Part shown: positions 37,841 through 50,098 of the stretch, in pieces | How the letters are laid out: each line of letters begins with the position of its first letter | Position numbering within the stretch: the stretch's first letter is position 1 | Made by a program: the position numbers and the translations under genes | The notes under the pieces: generated by a model | What the model saw: the letters and a program-made list of their open reading frames with translations, nothing else | The model's database searches: none | Told to the model about the DNA's origin: nothing | DNA from: Aphidius gifuensis | Lineage: Eukaryota; Arthropoda; Insecta; Hymenoptera; Braconidae | Direction of reading: 5' to 3' | NCBI RefSeq assembly: GCF_014905175.1 | Contig: NC_057790.1 | Location: forward strand, 23,710,469-23,774,468 | Length of the DNA stretch: 64,000 bases

Positions 37841-39695
37841 TTATTTATCTTTTGCAGCAAGTAGGACCGATAAATAAGAAAATGAAGTTTTAAGTACCTA
37901 GAATATATCAAAATTCATATTAAAAAATTATTATTATTGTATGAAAGAATTTATAAAAATAATTTTTTTTAAGAACCATTATAAAAAGATGGAATGACAG
38001 ACTTGAAAATTTAAACGTCGTTATTTCCAATGATTTCATTGAATTTTGAATTATAAACATAATTATATATTTTTCATTTTTTTTTAAATTATACCACTGT
38101 GCTTCGTAAGCTGCATATCCAACGTTTATACTCTAAAAACATAATAATCAATATTTTTCAAAGTTATCAACAATATTAAATTATCTAAACTAATAATAAT
38201 AATAATAATAATCAAGTATACCGCTTGTTTAAGAATTTCTCCTGCATAACATAAAAAAAATAAATGAGTTAGGGAATATAAAGCATATGATATTGTTAAT
38301 GCTTCTTGAATTAATGACATTTCACCTTTTACTGAACTCTGAAAAAAAAAATATTTACATATATTTATATTGATGAATAATATGAACACAAATAATTATC
38401 AAACTAATGATTATCTATTGATGACATACGCCAAGTAATAAATATCCTTGAACTGAAAAATTCAGACAGCTTGTTATTAATTGAATGAGTAGAATTTTAT
38501 GAAGACATTTATCTAATATTGTCGCAAATCTGTACGTAAAAATATATGAATTTCATAATAGGCAATTTTATTTGTTGTTTTTTATGAAATTACATTATTG
38601 GTTTAATATATATTTACAAACCTTATTAACTCTTGATGTCTTTTAACAATGTATTTTAACTTTAATAACAAATTTTTTGAATTTTCGTTGTGATCATTAT
38701 TATGACAATTGATATTTCGAAGTTTAACTTGCAAAATTGTTAATTGACCAACCAAATGTAGGATTAAAAATACACAAAAACAATCAAATGCTAAATAATA
38801 AACTACACCAGTTATTGATGCATACCATTGGACAATCCAATGTATGATAAATATTGTTTTTGTTGTATGAACATTGTATGGAACATATGAAAGCCATACA
38901 AGATCAAGTGTTAAATGTGGATCAGGATCATTTTTTTTATCAATTTCAATATTTGAATATTTCTTATATATAAAATAAAAATGAATTAAAAAAGCAATAT
39001 ACATGTATATTATTAAATAATCTAAAATTAAAGTTAACATGTATATAACAACTTTAAAACTAATTTATACCTGTGTAAATGTTCCTAATATGCAAGCAGT
39101 CCATCCCATTAAAAATGATGAAAATGATATATTTTTTGATACATTTGCATATTTTTTAACAACATTATAATATCCAGCTGCTACTGACTCATTCCAATCA
39201 TTTGACATTTCGTTCAACATACTGCGAAATACTGTTGATGAATGATAGTTAAATAAATTTTTAAAAATTTAGCCAATATAAATCTTTAGGCATTATTTAC
39301 TTTACCATTTCTGTTGAAAAAAATTACTGTTAATTTTAAAATTGAAATTATATAAATCGAATTTGATGCAGCATTGTATACAGCTCCATCTAAATAATTT
39401 CTTAAATAATATAAAGCTACACAACGCGGTAAATAAACACATATTATTATCAAAATAATCATAATTATAACTCGACATATTGTAAAAACTGATATATTTC
39501 CATTCGGCCAAACACCAACTGTTTCTAAATTCAATTTAATCCATTTATATGAATCTCGAAAATCTATCAAACAATAAAAAAATTTATATACATATTATAA
39601 TTTGAGATGACCTATTAAAATCATCTTATTTAGTGTTACAATAAAATTTTTTGAATACAAAATATATATATACCTTTATTATTATTATCGTCCAT
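37841..39695 (-). CDS. Odorant receptor OR-F (7tm_6 family)
   Basis: Runs from MDDNNNK at 39695 to KTSFSYLSVLLAAKDK and a stop at 37841 in eight exons. Segments: DFRDSYKWIKLNLETVGVWP and YLPRCVALYYLRNYLDGAVY; FRSMLNEMSNDWNESV; NDPDPHLTLDLVWLSYVPYN with HLVGQLTILQ; FATILDKCLHKILLIQLI ending QGYLLLG; SSVKGEMSLIQEALTISYAL ending LKQA; and SINVGYAAYEAQWYNLKK. All frames are open and splice phases match the other copies. It is very close to OR-E and OR-G. Its exon with a Cys-His-Asn-rich insert (NINCHNNDHNENSKN) is slightly longer than in OR-B. It probably encodes an odorant receptor. Confidence 0.92.
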
Positions 39696-40275
39696 TTATG
39701 CTATCAAAATAAAAGTTGAAACAAGACTAAATTGAATTTCTCTTATTGCGATATTTTTTTCTATCGATTGTTTCGAAACCTGTTATTATTTTTCCTTTTT
39801 TTATTTTTGTCATTGTATTTTTTTTTTCTTTTCTCATTAACTTATAAATAATGAATTTATTTATGCAAGGAAATGGATCATGCGATGTTTATCCCTTCCC
39901 GGACTCGATAGTCTATTATTCATGACTTGAATTTTTTATCAAGTAGTAAAGTTCAGTATATGATCAGACATCAGAGTGTCAACTTCGACGTATGAAATGA
40001 GGCTTTAGTATAATATTTATTTGTGAAACTAGGATTACTGTGATATTTACAATTAAATTGGAAATCATGTGAGTATATTTTTATTTAAAAAAACTCAATA
40101 CCATTTACAAATATATATATGCTTTTACAATTTCAATATTAATTGGCTTTGTAATTTATTTATTACTTATTCTCTATTTGAAGAATTTAGTTGAAAGCAA
40201 TTCAATGATAACTTTAGGTTCAAAAATATAATTTAAATTTACCAGTTTAATTACTTTGAAAACAATTCCAATTAC
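39696..40275. promoter_or_regulatory. OR-F upstream region with CATGCG core
   Basis: CATGCG at 39879-39884 is followed by GACTTGAATTTTTTATCAAG near 39922 and ATCAGACATCAGAGTGT near 39962. It closely matches the OR-E upstream region. No gene. Confidence 0.4.
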
Positions 40276-42109
40276 TTAGTTATTTTTTGCAGCGAGTAAC
40301 ACAGATAGGTACGAAAATGAAGTTTTGATGACCTAAAATATATTAAAAGTGCATGTTAATAAAATTATTACTGTTATTATATTAATATTTATAATTTTTT
40401 TGAAAAACCATTAAGAATAGATGATATGATAAACTTGAAAATTTAAATGTTGTTATTTTCAATGATTTCATTGAGTTTTGAATTATAAACATAATTATAT
40501 ATTTTTCATTTTTCTTTAAATTATACCACTGTGCTTCGTAAGCTGCGTATCCAACGTTTATACTCTAAAAATACGAATAAAGAAATATTTTTCAAATTTA
40601 TCAACAATATTAAATGATATAAATTAATAATGATAATAATCAAGTATACCGCTTGTTTCAGAATTTCTCCTGCATAGCATAAAAAAAATAAATGAGTTAA
40701 AGAATATAAAGCATATGATATTGTTAATGTCTCTTGAATCAATGACATTTCACCTCTAACTGCATTCTGTAATTAATTATTATATTTAGAAATTAATTAA
40801 ATGAAATTCTTCATTCAGTTCAATAACATACACCAAGTAATAAATATCCTTGAACAGAAAAATTAAGGCAGCTTGATAATAATTGAATCAGTAGTATTTT
40901 ATTGAGACATTTTTCTAATACTGTGGCAAACCTGTACATGAAAATTTAATAATATTTACTTTCATTTGTTTTTTTTTTTTTTTTAAATTAAATTATTAAA
41001 TATTTTTTTTCAAACCTTATTAATTCTTGATGTCTTTTAACAATACATTTTAGATTTGTTAATAAATTTTTAGAATTTTTATTTTTATCATTAATATTAT
41101 TAATATTACGTATTTTTTCTTGTAAAATTATAAGTTGACCGATTAAATGAAATATTAAAAATACACAAAAACTATCAAATACCAAATAAATAGTTACACC
41201 CATCACAGAAGCATACCATTGGACGATCCAATGTATGACAAATATTGTTCTGCTTGTATGAACATTGTATGGAACATAAGAAACCCACACAAGATCCATT
41301 GTTAATCGTGGATCAGGAGTATTTTTTTTATCAATTTCAATATTTGAATATTTCTAAATTTGTAAAAGAAATATAAATTAATAAATAGACTGATTTTCCG
41401 CATATGTAACAAGTTTGTACCTGAGCAATTGTACCAGCGGTACAAGCAAACCACACTATTAAAAATGATGAAAATGATATATTTCTTGATATATTTGCAT
41501 ATTTTTTAACAACATGATAATAACCTGCTGCTATTGATTGATTCCAATCATTTGAAATTTCATTAAACATCTTGATAAACACTGGTAGTAAATAATACTT
41601 AAATAAATTTTCTAAAAATTTGTCAATTAGAAATTAAATATAATTTACTTTACCATTTTTGTAATAAAAAATGACTGTTATTTTTAAAACTGAAATTATA
41701 AAAACTAAATTTGTTGATATATTATACACAGCTCCATCTAAATAATTTTTAAAATAATATAATCCTAAAAAACGAGGTATATAAACACATACTATTATCA
41801 AAATAGCATTAATTATAATTTGAAATTTTTTAATAATTGATGCATTTTTATTCGGCCAGCCACCAACAATGTCCAAATTTATTTTAATCCATTTATATGA
41901 ATCTCGAAAATCTATCAAACAAAAAATTCATGTATATAAATTAAAATAACATTATTTTAAAAATATTTTGAATATATTTGCTATTTAATTTCTGACTTTC
42001 TATTGATTTAAAAAAAAAAATCAATCAGAAATTCTTCAACTTATCTGCATTTATTTTTTTTTTTTATAAATAATTTCTTTCAAGCATGCCCACCATTATT
42101 TTTATCCAT
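40276..42109 (-). CDS. Odorant receptor OR-G (7tm_6 family)
   Basis: Eight exons run from MDKNN at 42109 to KTSFSYLSVLLAAKNN and a stop at 40276. Segments: DFRDSYKWIKINLDIVGGWP; FIKMFNEISNDWNQSIAAGYYHVV; TPDPRLTMDLVWVSYVPYN with HLIGQLIILQ; FATVLEKCLNKILLIQLL; NAVRGEMSLIQETLTISYAL ending LKQA; and SINVGYAAYEAQWYNLKK. No disabling change was seen. The second exon is the closest intact match to the damaged second exon of OR-K (both read VCVYIPRFLGLYYFKNY). It probably encodes an Orco-dependent odorant receptor. Confidence 0.92.
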
Positions 42110-42808
42110 GGATGTTATCAAAGTAAAAGATGAAACAAGACTAAAGTGAATTTTCCTTGTTGCAAATTTTTTCCCTACCTATTACTTCGAAAACTGTTAA
42201 CTTTTTCTTTCTTTTCTCATTGTATTTTTTTCCCCCTTAGCTGTACATAAAACAAGACTGATATATTTTTTTTTCCTTTTTTTTCTTATCGATTATTACC
42301 TAATAAAGTTGTCAACTTTTTTTTTTTATATTTTTTTTCGCATGAATTTATGATTGACTGATCGGGCCACTTTATGCCTTTATTATTTATGGAGAAGTTT
42401 CAGTCTATAGTCACACACCAAAGTGAATACTTTTATTCGACTAGTTAAATTATTCATAATACCATGCCTTTTTTTTTTCTGATGATTATTAATAGTTTAT
42501 TCACTTGCAAATTTATTTTTTTATTTTTTCTCATAACAAGTGTTGAAGCCGAAGACTCCTTTTGATCAAATTATTTTTTTTATAAATACAAAAAGAGTCA
42601 AAAAAATCTTTTAAAAATAACAAAAAAGATTTAACATGAGAAAAAGTTTTCACAATATGATTACAAGTGCAAGTGTTTTCTAATTCATCAAAGTTTTGCA
42701 TGAATAAAATTTTCAACGTTTTTTTTTTATATTATTTTTATGTTTTATTACGTATTCAATTTATTTAAATGACTAGCCATATTAGTCAAATGTTTTTCTA
42801 TATAATTT
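42110..42808. other. Intergenic OR-G / OR-H
   Basis: AT-rich, with several poly-T tracts. The minus-strand open frame at 42531-42716 has no similarity to any family and no matching splice context. The clear ATGCG core seen upstream of other ORs is absent; only CGCATGAATTTATG (near 42339) is similar. Confidence 0.5.
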
Positions 42809-44509
42809 TCATATATTTTTATTTTGCAAAGCTATTAGTACTGATAAATAACTCAATGACGTTTTCATCACCTAAGTAAAAGAAAAAATATCATATTATT
42901 TACCTTGCTTAATTAATAAATTTATATTTTTACAAAATAATTAAATACATTGATAAAAAGATTGAAGGAAAATTTAAAAACTTTAAAGCCAGTTAGATGA
43001 AGTGGCTTTGAACTTCCATAACCAATGATTGTCAAACACTTTGCTTTTTTAAATGGTAAATTATACCATTTACACTGATAAAAACTGTATGATATTTCTA
43101 AACTCTGTTATATAAAAAATAATAATAATAATTTCCCAGCTCAAAGAGTAATTTAATTTTCATTGTAATAAAAAATAAAAATCTAAATTAATTACTTACT
43201 TCTGAAATTAACATTTCACATGTCCAACAATAAAGAAATAATTGTAAAATTGAGCCGATCATTAAAATTCCAGCCATTCCAATTTGTAAAATATTAACAT
43301 GTCCCTGAACAGACATCTGGAAAAAAAAATATATTAAGCTATTAATTTAACAATTCAAAAATTAATAAATTAAAAAAATTTATTACCAAAATAGCTTGTG
43401 CTTGCAGAGAAAATGAAAGAGTACAACCAATAAGTTGCAACAATAAAACAAAATTAAATGTTTCTTCAAGAGTTTCAGTAAATCTAGATGTTTAATTATA
43501 TAATATTAAATATCCTTCAAAAATAATGAAAGAATTAAAACAAGTAATCTCACTTGATAATTTGTTGATGTTTTTTAACAATTGTTCTGAGATTAGACCA
43601 ATAATTTTGTGATTCATCACCAATTTCAAGATTTTTCAGCGATCTTTGAACAATTTTACACTGTCCACATAGTTGTATTATCAATAGCCATATTAACATA
43701 TCAAAACAAGCATAAGACACAGCAGCACTTGCTGTTCCATACATTTGTAATGCCATGACAATTGTATATATAATATTATGATTACTATTTGCAAATGGAA
43801 AATATGATACCCAAAATAATTGAAGATTTAATCTTGGATCAGGATCAATTATCAACACTCTTTCCATATTGTACAACAACTATTTTTAAATTTTTCAATA
43901 TATATAAAAATTAAATAATAAATTTACAAAATTTAAATTAAAACAAAACCTGAACAAGTCCACATATTGTACAAAAACTCCAATTTAAAATTATCGATGA
44001 AATTATTAAATTTCTACTTATGATATTTGCCTCACACATAATTTGAATGTCTTCATTTGTTTTTAAATTATTCCATTGACATGACATTGTTGTTAAAATA
44101 TTTTCTAAAACTTGAATTATATTTAAAAATATATAAATTGAAATTCATCAATATTTATAATAATTATACCTTTTTTTCGTTTATAAAAAATATAAAGTTT
44201 TACAAGAGATAATATACATGGTATATTTGTTGATAATGATTGTATCATAACATCAGTTTGACCAAAAATTAATAAAAATGCTATTGAACGTGGTATGAAT
44301 ATTATAAAAAAAATATTAATTCCATGAATAAGAGCTAAATTATCAGCAAGAAAATTATCCCTTGACATTGGCCATAGCCCGAAAAAATCTAGATTTAATT
44401 TTATTAAACTGTATGCATTTTTAAAATCTACAAAAACAAGTTTGATTAAAATATATTACATTATAAAATTATATTAATTATTTTACTATTTACCTGAATT
44501 GACGTCCAT
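42809..44509 (-). CDS. Odorant receptor OR-H (7tm_6, H/I subgroup)
   Basis: Eight exons run from MDVNS at 44509 to KTSLSYLSVLIALQNKNI and a stop at 42809. Exon phases are the same as in OR-B but the sequence is clearly different: FKNAYSLIKLNLDFFGLWP, IPRSIAFLLIFGQTDVMIQ, DPDPRLNLQLFWVSYFPFAN, QLCGQCKIVQRSLKNLE, NILQIGMAGILMIGSILQ and YCWTCEMLISE. OR-I is the close paralogue and shares the TDVMIQ/IDVMIQSLSTN and CWTCEMLISE motifs. No stop or frameshift was seen. A CATGCG core lies upstream at 44748-44753. It probably encodes an odorant receptor subunit of a second lineage within the array. Confidence 0.9.
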
Positions 44510-45075
44510 CGATATTGTCTACTGATATGTCTCGAAAGAGACTGTCTTTTCTTGCACAATATATTTATCGATCGAAATAATTTTTTTCTTTTTTTCCATA
44601 GGGTGCAATTGATGGTTAAATTATTCATATGATATATTATTCATACGATAACACAAGTTGCACTTGTTGTCGTTTTCTTTTTTTATTTCTCAGTATTTTA
44701 TTTTTGATATTATTATTTTTTTTTCCATGAGTTTATGAATAATTTATCATGCGATTATTGTTCTTTTATTCGGTAGTTTACAGCCAACCACATAATAGTG
44801 ACAACTATGTGGATAATATTAACAAAAAAAAAAGAAAAAAAAAATAATTAAGTAGATAATATCAAAGACTTGTTGGTCTTTCATCAAACGTTGGACAATT
44901 TTTTTGTAACTAAAAGTGAATAAAAGTTTTAAAATTTAAAAATAAAAATATGAAATTTAAAAAAAATGCATTTAATGTACGAAAAAATATATTATAAAAA
45001 AAAAATACATAATATTGAATTAGAGCACTAGTAAATTAAAGAAAAATATACAGATAAAATAGCATCGATATTCAA
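44510..45075. promoter_or_regulatory. OR-H upstream region
   Basis: Contains CATGCG at 44748-44753, about 240 bp above the OR-H start, in an AT-rich setting with poly-T runs. No gene. Confidence 0.35.
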
Positions 45076-46812
45076 TTAATTTTTATTCTGTAACGCCATT
45101 AAAACAGATAAATAACCCATTGATGTTTTAATTACCTTCAAAATTAAATGACAATTATTATTAATTCCACAAACTTTATCATGTTGGATTCATAATACCT
45201 ACATCTATAAATAGTCCATATGATAATTTTGAAAATTTTCCAACTGTAATATTTAAGGGTTTAAAAGCTCTATATCCAACGATTGTCAAACACTGTGCTT
45301 TTTTAACAGGTAATTTATACCAATTACTTTCATAAAAACTATATGATATTGCTAAACTCTAATAAAATTATTATTTTCAATATTAATAACAAATTATTAT
45401 TACAAAAATAAAATTATATAAAATTAATTTTATATTTCAAACCTCAGATATCAACATTTCACAAGTCCAGCAGTAAAGAAATAATTGTAAAATTGATCCA
45501 AACATCAAAATTCCTGCCATCCCGATTTGTAAAATATTTATAGGTCTTTTAATTAACATCTTAAAAAAATATTCATAATATTAACAATGATAAATAATAA
45601 ATTTTCAAAGTTTTAATAATTAAAAATATAATCTATTTACCATTATTGAGTAGCCTTGAAAACAAAATGTAAATGCACATCCAACCAGTTGAAATAATAA
45701 ACAATAATTAAATGTATTTTCAAGTATTTCAGTCAATCTATTTAATTAAAAAAAATTATTTTTATATTTTAACTAATTAACATTAAGAAATAATATATTT
45801 ACTCATTAATTTTTTGATGTTTTATGATGATTTTTTTAAGTTTAATCCAAAATACTTGTGGATTATTTGAATCATCTTTAAGATTTCTTAGAGATTCTTG
45901 AATTATACGACAATGACCAACAAGTTGTAGAATTAAAAACATTATAAATAAATCAAATGATGCATAAATAATTATTCCACAAAATGACGCATATATTTGT
46001 AGCAACATTGTTATTATATAATTTATTGTTGTTGTTGTATTGTACGGGAGCCAGCATACCCAAAAAAGATTTATCGAAAGATTTGGATCCGGATTAATCA
46101 ATAATAATTTTTCCATATTATAAAATAGCTAAAATTTTTTATTAAATAATTATAATGATTTAAGATTTTAAATTAATTTTTAACTCACCTGAACTACGCC
46201 ACAAATTATACAAAAACTCCAATTCATTGATAACGATGCAATTGATAATTTTTTACTTTGATTTGCCGCTTCATTCATAATTACTATGTCTTCATTTTTC
46301 TTTAAGTTTTTCCAATAATTTTGTATTGATAATAAAACATCAACTAAAACTTTAAATAAAAAAATAAAAATAGTAATTAATTTTTTTTCTTTTATTCAAA
46401 AAATACAGTTGCACAATTGTTTTGTTTTTTTTTTTTTTTTTGTTATTAAAACCTTTTTGTTGACTGTAAAAAATATACAATTTTAATACTGAAATAATAA
46501 ATGGTAAATTTGTTGATAATGATTGTATCATAACATCAATTTGTCCCCAGTAATAAAATAAAAATGCAATTAATCGAGGTAAACATATTATGATAAACAC
46601 ATTAAATGCATGAATTAAAGCGATGTATTTAGTGATGAAATTATTATTTTCAGTAGGCCATACGCCAAATAAACCGAGATTTAATTTAATCAAATCATAT
46701 GCATTTTCAAAATCTATTTAAAAAATATTTTATTTATATTTATTAATAGAAATAAATTTGTCTTTTTATTATATAATATATTTTATCAAATACTTGAATG
46801 AGTCGATGTCAT
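45076..46812 (-). CDS. Odorant receptor OR-I (7tm_6, H/I subgroup)
   Basis: Eight exons run from MTSTHS at 46812 (first exon 19 nt, donor A|GTATTT) to KTSMGYLSVLMALQNKN and a stop at 45076. Segments: FENAYDLIKLNLGLFGVWP, LPRLIAFLFYYWGQIDVMIQ, LSIQNYWKNLKKNEDIVIM, NPDPNLSINLFWVCWLPYN, QLVGHCRIIQESLRNLK, PINILQIGMAGILMFG and YCWTCEMLISE. It is the close paralogue of OR-H with unbroken frames. Its upstream region shares about 100 bp with that of the more distant OR-L, including a 14-bp palindrome. It probably encodes an odorant receptor. Confidence 0.9.
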
Positions 46813-46913
46813 TGCAACGGAGGTTGAAATAAAACTCCCATCATTCAGATATTATATATTGATTTTTTTTTTTTGGTGTATTTTTTTTTTTTTTTTACCA
46901 TTTATCATTGAAT

Positions 46914-46927
46914 ATTATGCGCATAAT
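46914..46927. promoter_or_regulatory. Palindrome ATTATGCGCATAAT upstream of OR-I
   Basis: A perfect 14-bp palindrome about 100 bp above the OR-I start, followed by GATGCTTCAT. An identical palindrome with the same following bases is found at 53971-53984 upstream of OR-L. It could bind a dimeric transcription factor; this is inferred from sequence alone. Confidence 0.5.
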
Positions 46928-47178
46928 GATGCTTCATTAATTTTTATCCACCATAGTTTCACCATTTAATCGATTAGCAAAAAAAAAGGAGGGTTTCTAT
47001 GGTTACCTTTTTGCAACATTTAACTAATAAGCGTCTCAATGAAACCATCGTATCAAACAAACTTGTGCTTTTTTTTTTTTTTTTTTCATTTTAATATACA
47101 TTGGTGCAAAAGAATAATATATTTAATTATTTTATAAACAATATCAATCATTTATTTATTTATCGCATGCGGCAAGAT

Positions 47179-47427
47179 TTACACATTCAAAGTGTACACA
47201 TTTTTATTTTACACAAAATAGTTTAACATATGAATATTTAACACATTTTTTTTACAAATATAATATTTTTACAATATAATATTTTGTGTAATTTTTAAGT
47301 GTGTAAAATATTTGTTGTACATATATTATTATGTGTGCAAAAAAATTGTGTATAATAAAAATGTGTACATTTTTACTGTGTACAATTAATGTGTAAAACT
47401 ATTATTATAAACACTTTGAATGTGTAA
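47179..47427. mobile_element. Putative MITE, 249 bp with 17-bp terminal inverted repeats
   Basis: TTACACATTCAAAGTGT at 47179-47195 is exactly complementary to 47411-47427. The interior is rich in TGTGTA/TACACA motifs and holds no coding sequence. It lies between OR-I and OR-J. A target-site duplication is not clear by eye, so the transposon class is unassigned. Confidence 0.6.
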
Positions 47428-47541
47428 GTTTTTTTTTTTTGACAGTGAAAAATATACTTAGTAATGTGCCTACTTGTGAAAAAATTAAAAATTAAATATA
47501 TTTGGTTCAACAATATCATGAGAAAATGTGGTAATTTGTTT

Positions 47542-49093
47542 TTAAACTGATTCTTTGGCAGCAAGTAATACCGATAAATAAGAGAGTGAAGTTTTAAACA
47601 TCTGTAATATTGAACAAGTTAATTAAAATAATTAATATTACACATTTTATGAATATAAGATAATAAATATTTTGTTAAAAACCATAAGAAACAATCTATA
47701 TGAGAGCGTTGAAAATTTAAATGATGTTATTTTCAATGGTTCTTCTGAATTTTTAATGATAAACATAATTAAATATTTCTCATTTTTTTTAAAATTGTAC
47801 CATTGTGTTGCATATGCAGTGTATCCAATGGATTGACTCTAAATAAAAAATTTAAGGTATATGTTAAATTCGTTGCAACATTAAAATTTATATATATTGT
47901 TTTGACGAATTACCGTTTGAACAAGAAGTTCACCGGCATAACACAAAAAAAAAAAATGACCCAATGAATATAATACATCGAGAATAGTAAATGCTGATTG
48001 AAATATTGACAATTCACCTTTTACAAAATTCTAAAAAAATTAGATACAATAAATTTATTTATATTTATTTATTAATCATTGCAACTTACACCAAAAAAAA
48101 AATATCCTTGAGCAGAAAAACTCAAACAGCTCAATATTAATTCGCTTAAAATAACTTTATTAATAGATTTTTCTAATTTCTCTGTAAGCCTAAAAAATAA
48201 TAAAACGTTTGTTATATCTTGTAACTTAATATTTTCTTCAAATAAGGTTATTTATATTTTTTAATAGAACCTTATTAATTTTTGATGTTTTTTAATAATT
48301 TCTATCAATTTTAATAATACTGAACAATCATTATTAATGTTACGTAGATTTATTTGTAAAACTTTTATTTGACCCGTTAAATGAATAATACAAAATACAC
48401 AAAAACAATCAAATCCATCATAAACTATTATACCAATTACAGAAGCATACCATTGAATAATCCAATGTATGGCAAATATTGTTTTTGTTGTATGAACATC
48501 ATATGGAATATAAGAAACCCAAACAAGATCCATTGTTAATCGTGGATCAGGAGCATTTTTTTTATCAATTTCAATATTTGAATATTTCTATAGATTAAAA
48601 AATAAATATAAATTAAAATAAATAAATTTAAAATAGTTTAATAAAAGTTTATATATACCTGAGTGAGTGTACCAAATGTAGCAGCAAACCAAATTGATAA
48701 AAATGATACAAATGTTATATTTTTCGATATGGTTGCGTATTTTTTAACAACATTATAATATCCAGCTGTTACTGACTCATTCCAACAATTTTCTAATTTC
48801 ATAGACATAAACACTGATAGAATTGACAATAAATTTGTCGTTGCACTACTTCTAAATAATTTTTAAATATTGAGGATATTGTTATTAAAATAACATTAAT
48901 AAAAGCTTGACATTTTTTAATAAACGATAAATTTTCATTTGGCCAAGCGCCAACGATGTCTAAATTTATTTTCACCCATTTATATGAATCTCGAAAATCT
49001 AATAAAGGTAATAAAAAAAAAAATTAATTTATTTTACAATCAAATATTTTTTTTTTATACAAAATTGTATTTACCACTTTTTTTTTTATCCAT
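47542..49093 (-). pseudogene. Odorant receptor OR-J, probable pseudogene (deletion in exon 2)
   Basis: The first exon (MDKKKS at 49093) and the third to last exons are intact-looking: APDPRLTMDLVWVSYIPYD, HLTGQIKVLQ, VKGELSIFQSAFTILDVL, SQSIGYTAYATQWYNFKK and KTSLSYLSVLLAAKESV, with a stop at 47542. The second exon is broken. After DFRDSYKWVKINLDIVGAWP and INVILITI, the block normally reading VCVYIPRF..ALYY is missing. Then FKNYLE runs out of frame, while another frame resumes the expected ATTNLLSILS. The end of exon 2, its donor and the following intron are gone, so this frame runs straight into exon 3 (SVFMSM). At least two deletions plus a net frameshift explain this. It is closest to OR-D. 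It is probably non-functional unless the assembly is wrong. Confidence 0.8.
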
Positions 49094-49718
49094 TAATGCT
49101 ATCGAAGTACTTATAACTTATAAGTTACTATCTCTTGTTGCATTTTTTTCTATATCGATTATTACTTAAAAAATGTATATGGAAAAAAAAATAATCGCAT
49201 GTGACAAGTATTATTCCCCCAAGTTGATAGTTTATTATTTATCGCTTTAATTCTTTATGAGGTATATCAACTATAGACTATAATTTTTATTTTTTTTATC
49301 TTGTATTTTTTTTTTTTTTTTTGTATTAACTTGTGATCAGTTGAACTATGGTTCTCATGGTTAATTTTCTTATTGTTTTCAAATTATTTCAATATTTTTT
49401 TTTATATAATTTTACTATATTGTAGATATAATTAATTATTATAAACGACATTAATGATGTTTAGCAAAAAAAAATCATTCTAAATTTGTAAGTATAAAAA
49501 AAAATAAATAATATAATCTATATGTAATTTTAAGAGTGACATCAGTTTATTTTAGTTTTTTTTTTTTTTTTTTAATTTTTTAATTAATTCATTTAAAAAT
49601 TTAAAAAAAATTGATAATCATGTTATATTTCACTATTAATTTTTCATTTACAAACTATTATTTCAAGCAATTCAATACTATAAATTTTTTTCATATGTAT
49701 ATACGATAACTATATTAT
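49094..49718. other. Intergenic OR-J / OR-K
   Basis: AT-rich. A variant of the upstream element (TCGCATGTGACAAG near 49195, then TTTATTATTTATCGC and TTCTTTATGAGG near 49252) is present above the OR-J pseudogene, its CG core changed to TG. No gene. Confidence 0.45.
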
Positions 49719-50063
49719 TTATTTATCTTTCGTAGCTAATAATACCGATAAGTACGAAAATGAAGCTTTAAGTACCTGGAATACATTAAAATCTGAATAT
49801 TAATAAAGTTATTATTATTATTATATTAGTATCTAATAGAATTTTTTTTTTTTTAACCATTAAAAAAAGTTGATATGATAAATTTGAAAATTTAAATGTC
49901 GTAATTTCCAATGATTTCATAGAATTTTGAATTATAAACATAATGATATGTTTTTCATTTTTTTTAAAATTGTACCATTGTGTTTCATAAGCAGCGTATC
50001 CAATGTTTTCACTCTAAATAAAAATAAACATTTTTTAAAGTTATCTACAATAAAAAATTATTG

Positions 50064-50098
<35 letters not shown>

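Noticed and set aside
42531..42716. 61-codon minus-strand frame between OR-G and OR-H
   Set aside because: It resembles no OR exon and lacks splice signals. It is probably chance.
47373..47564. 63-codon minus-strand frame
   Set aside because: It runs across the putative MITE end and the last exon of OR-J in a different frame.
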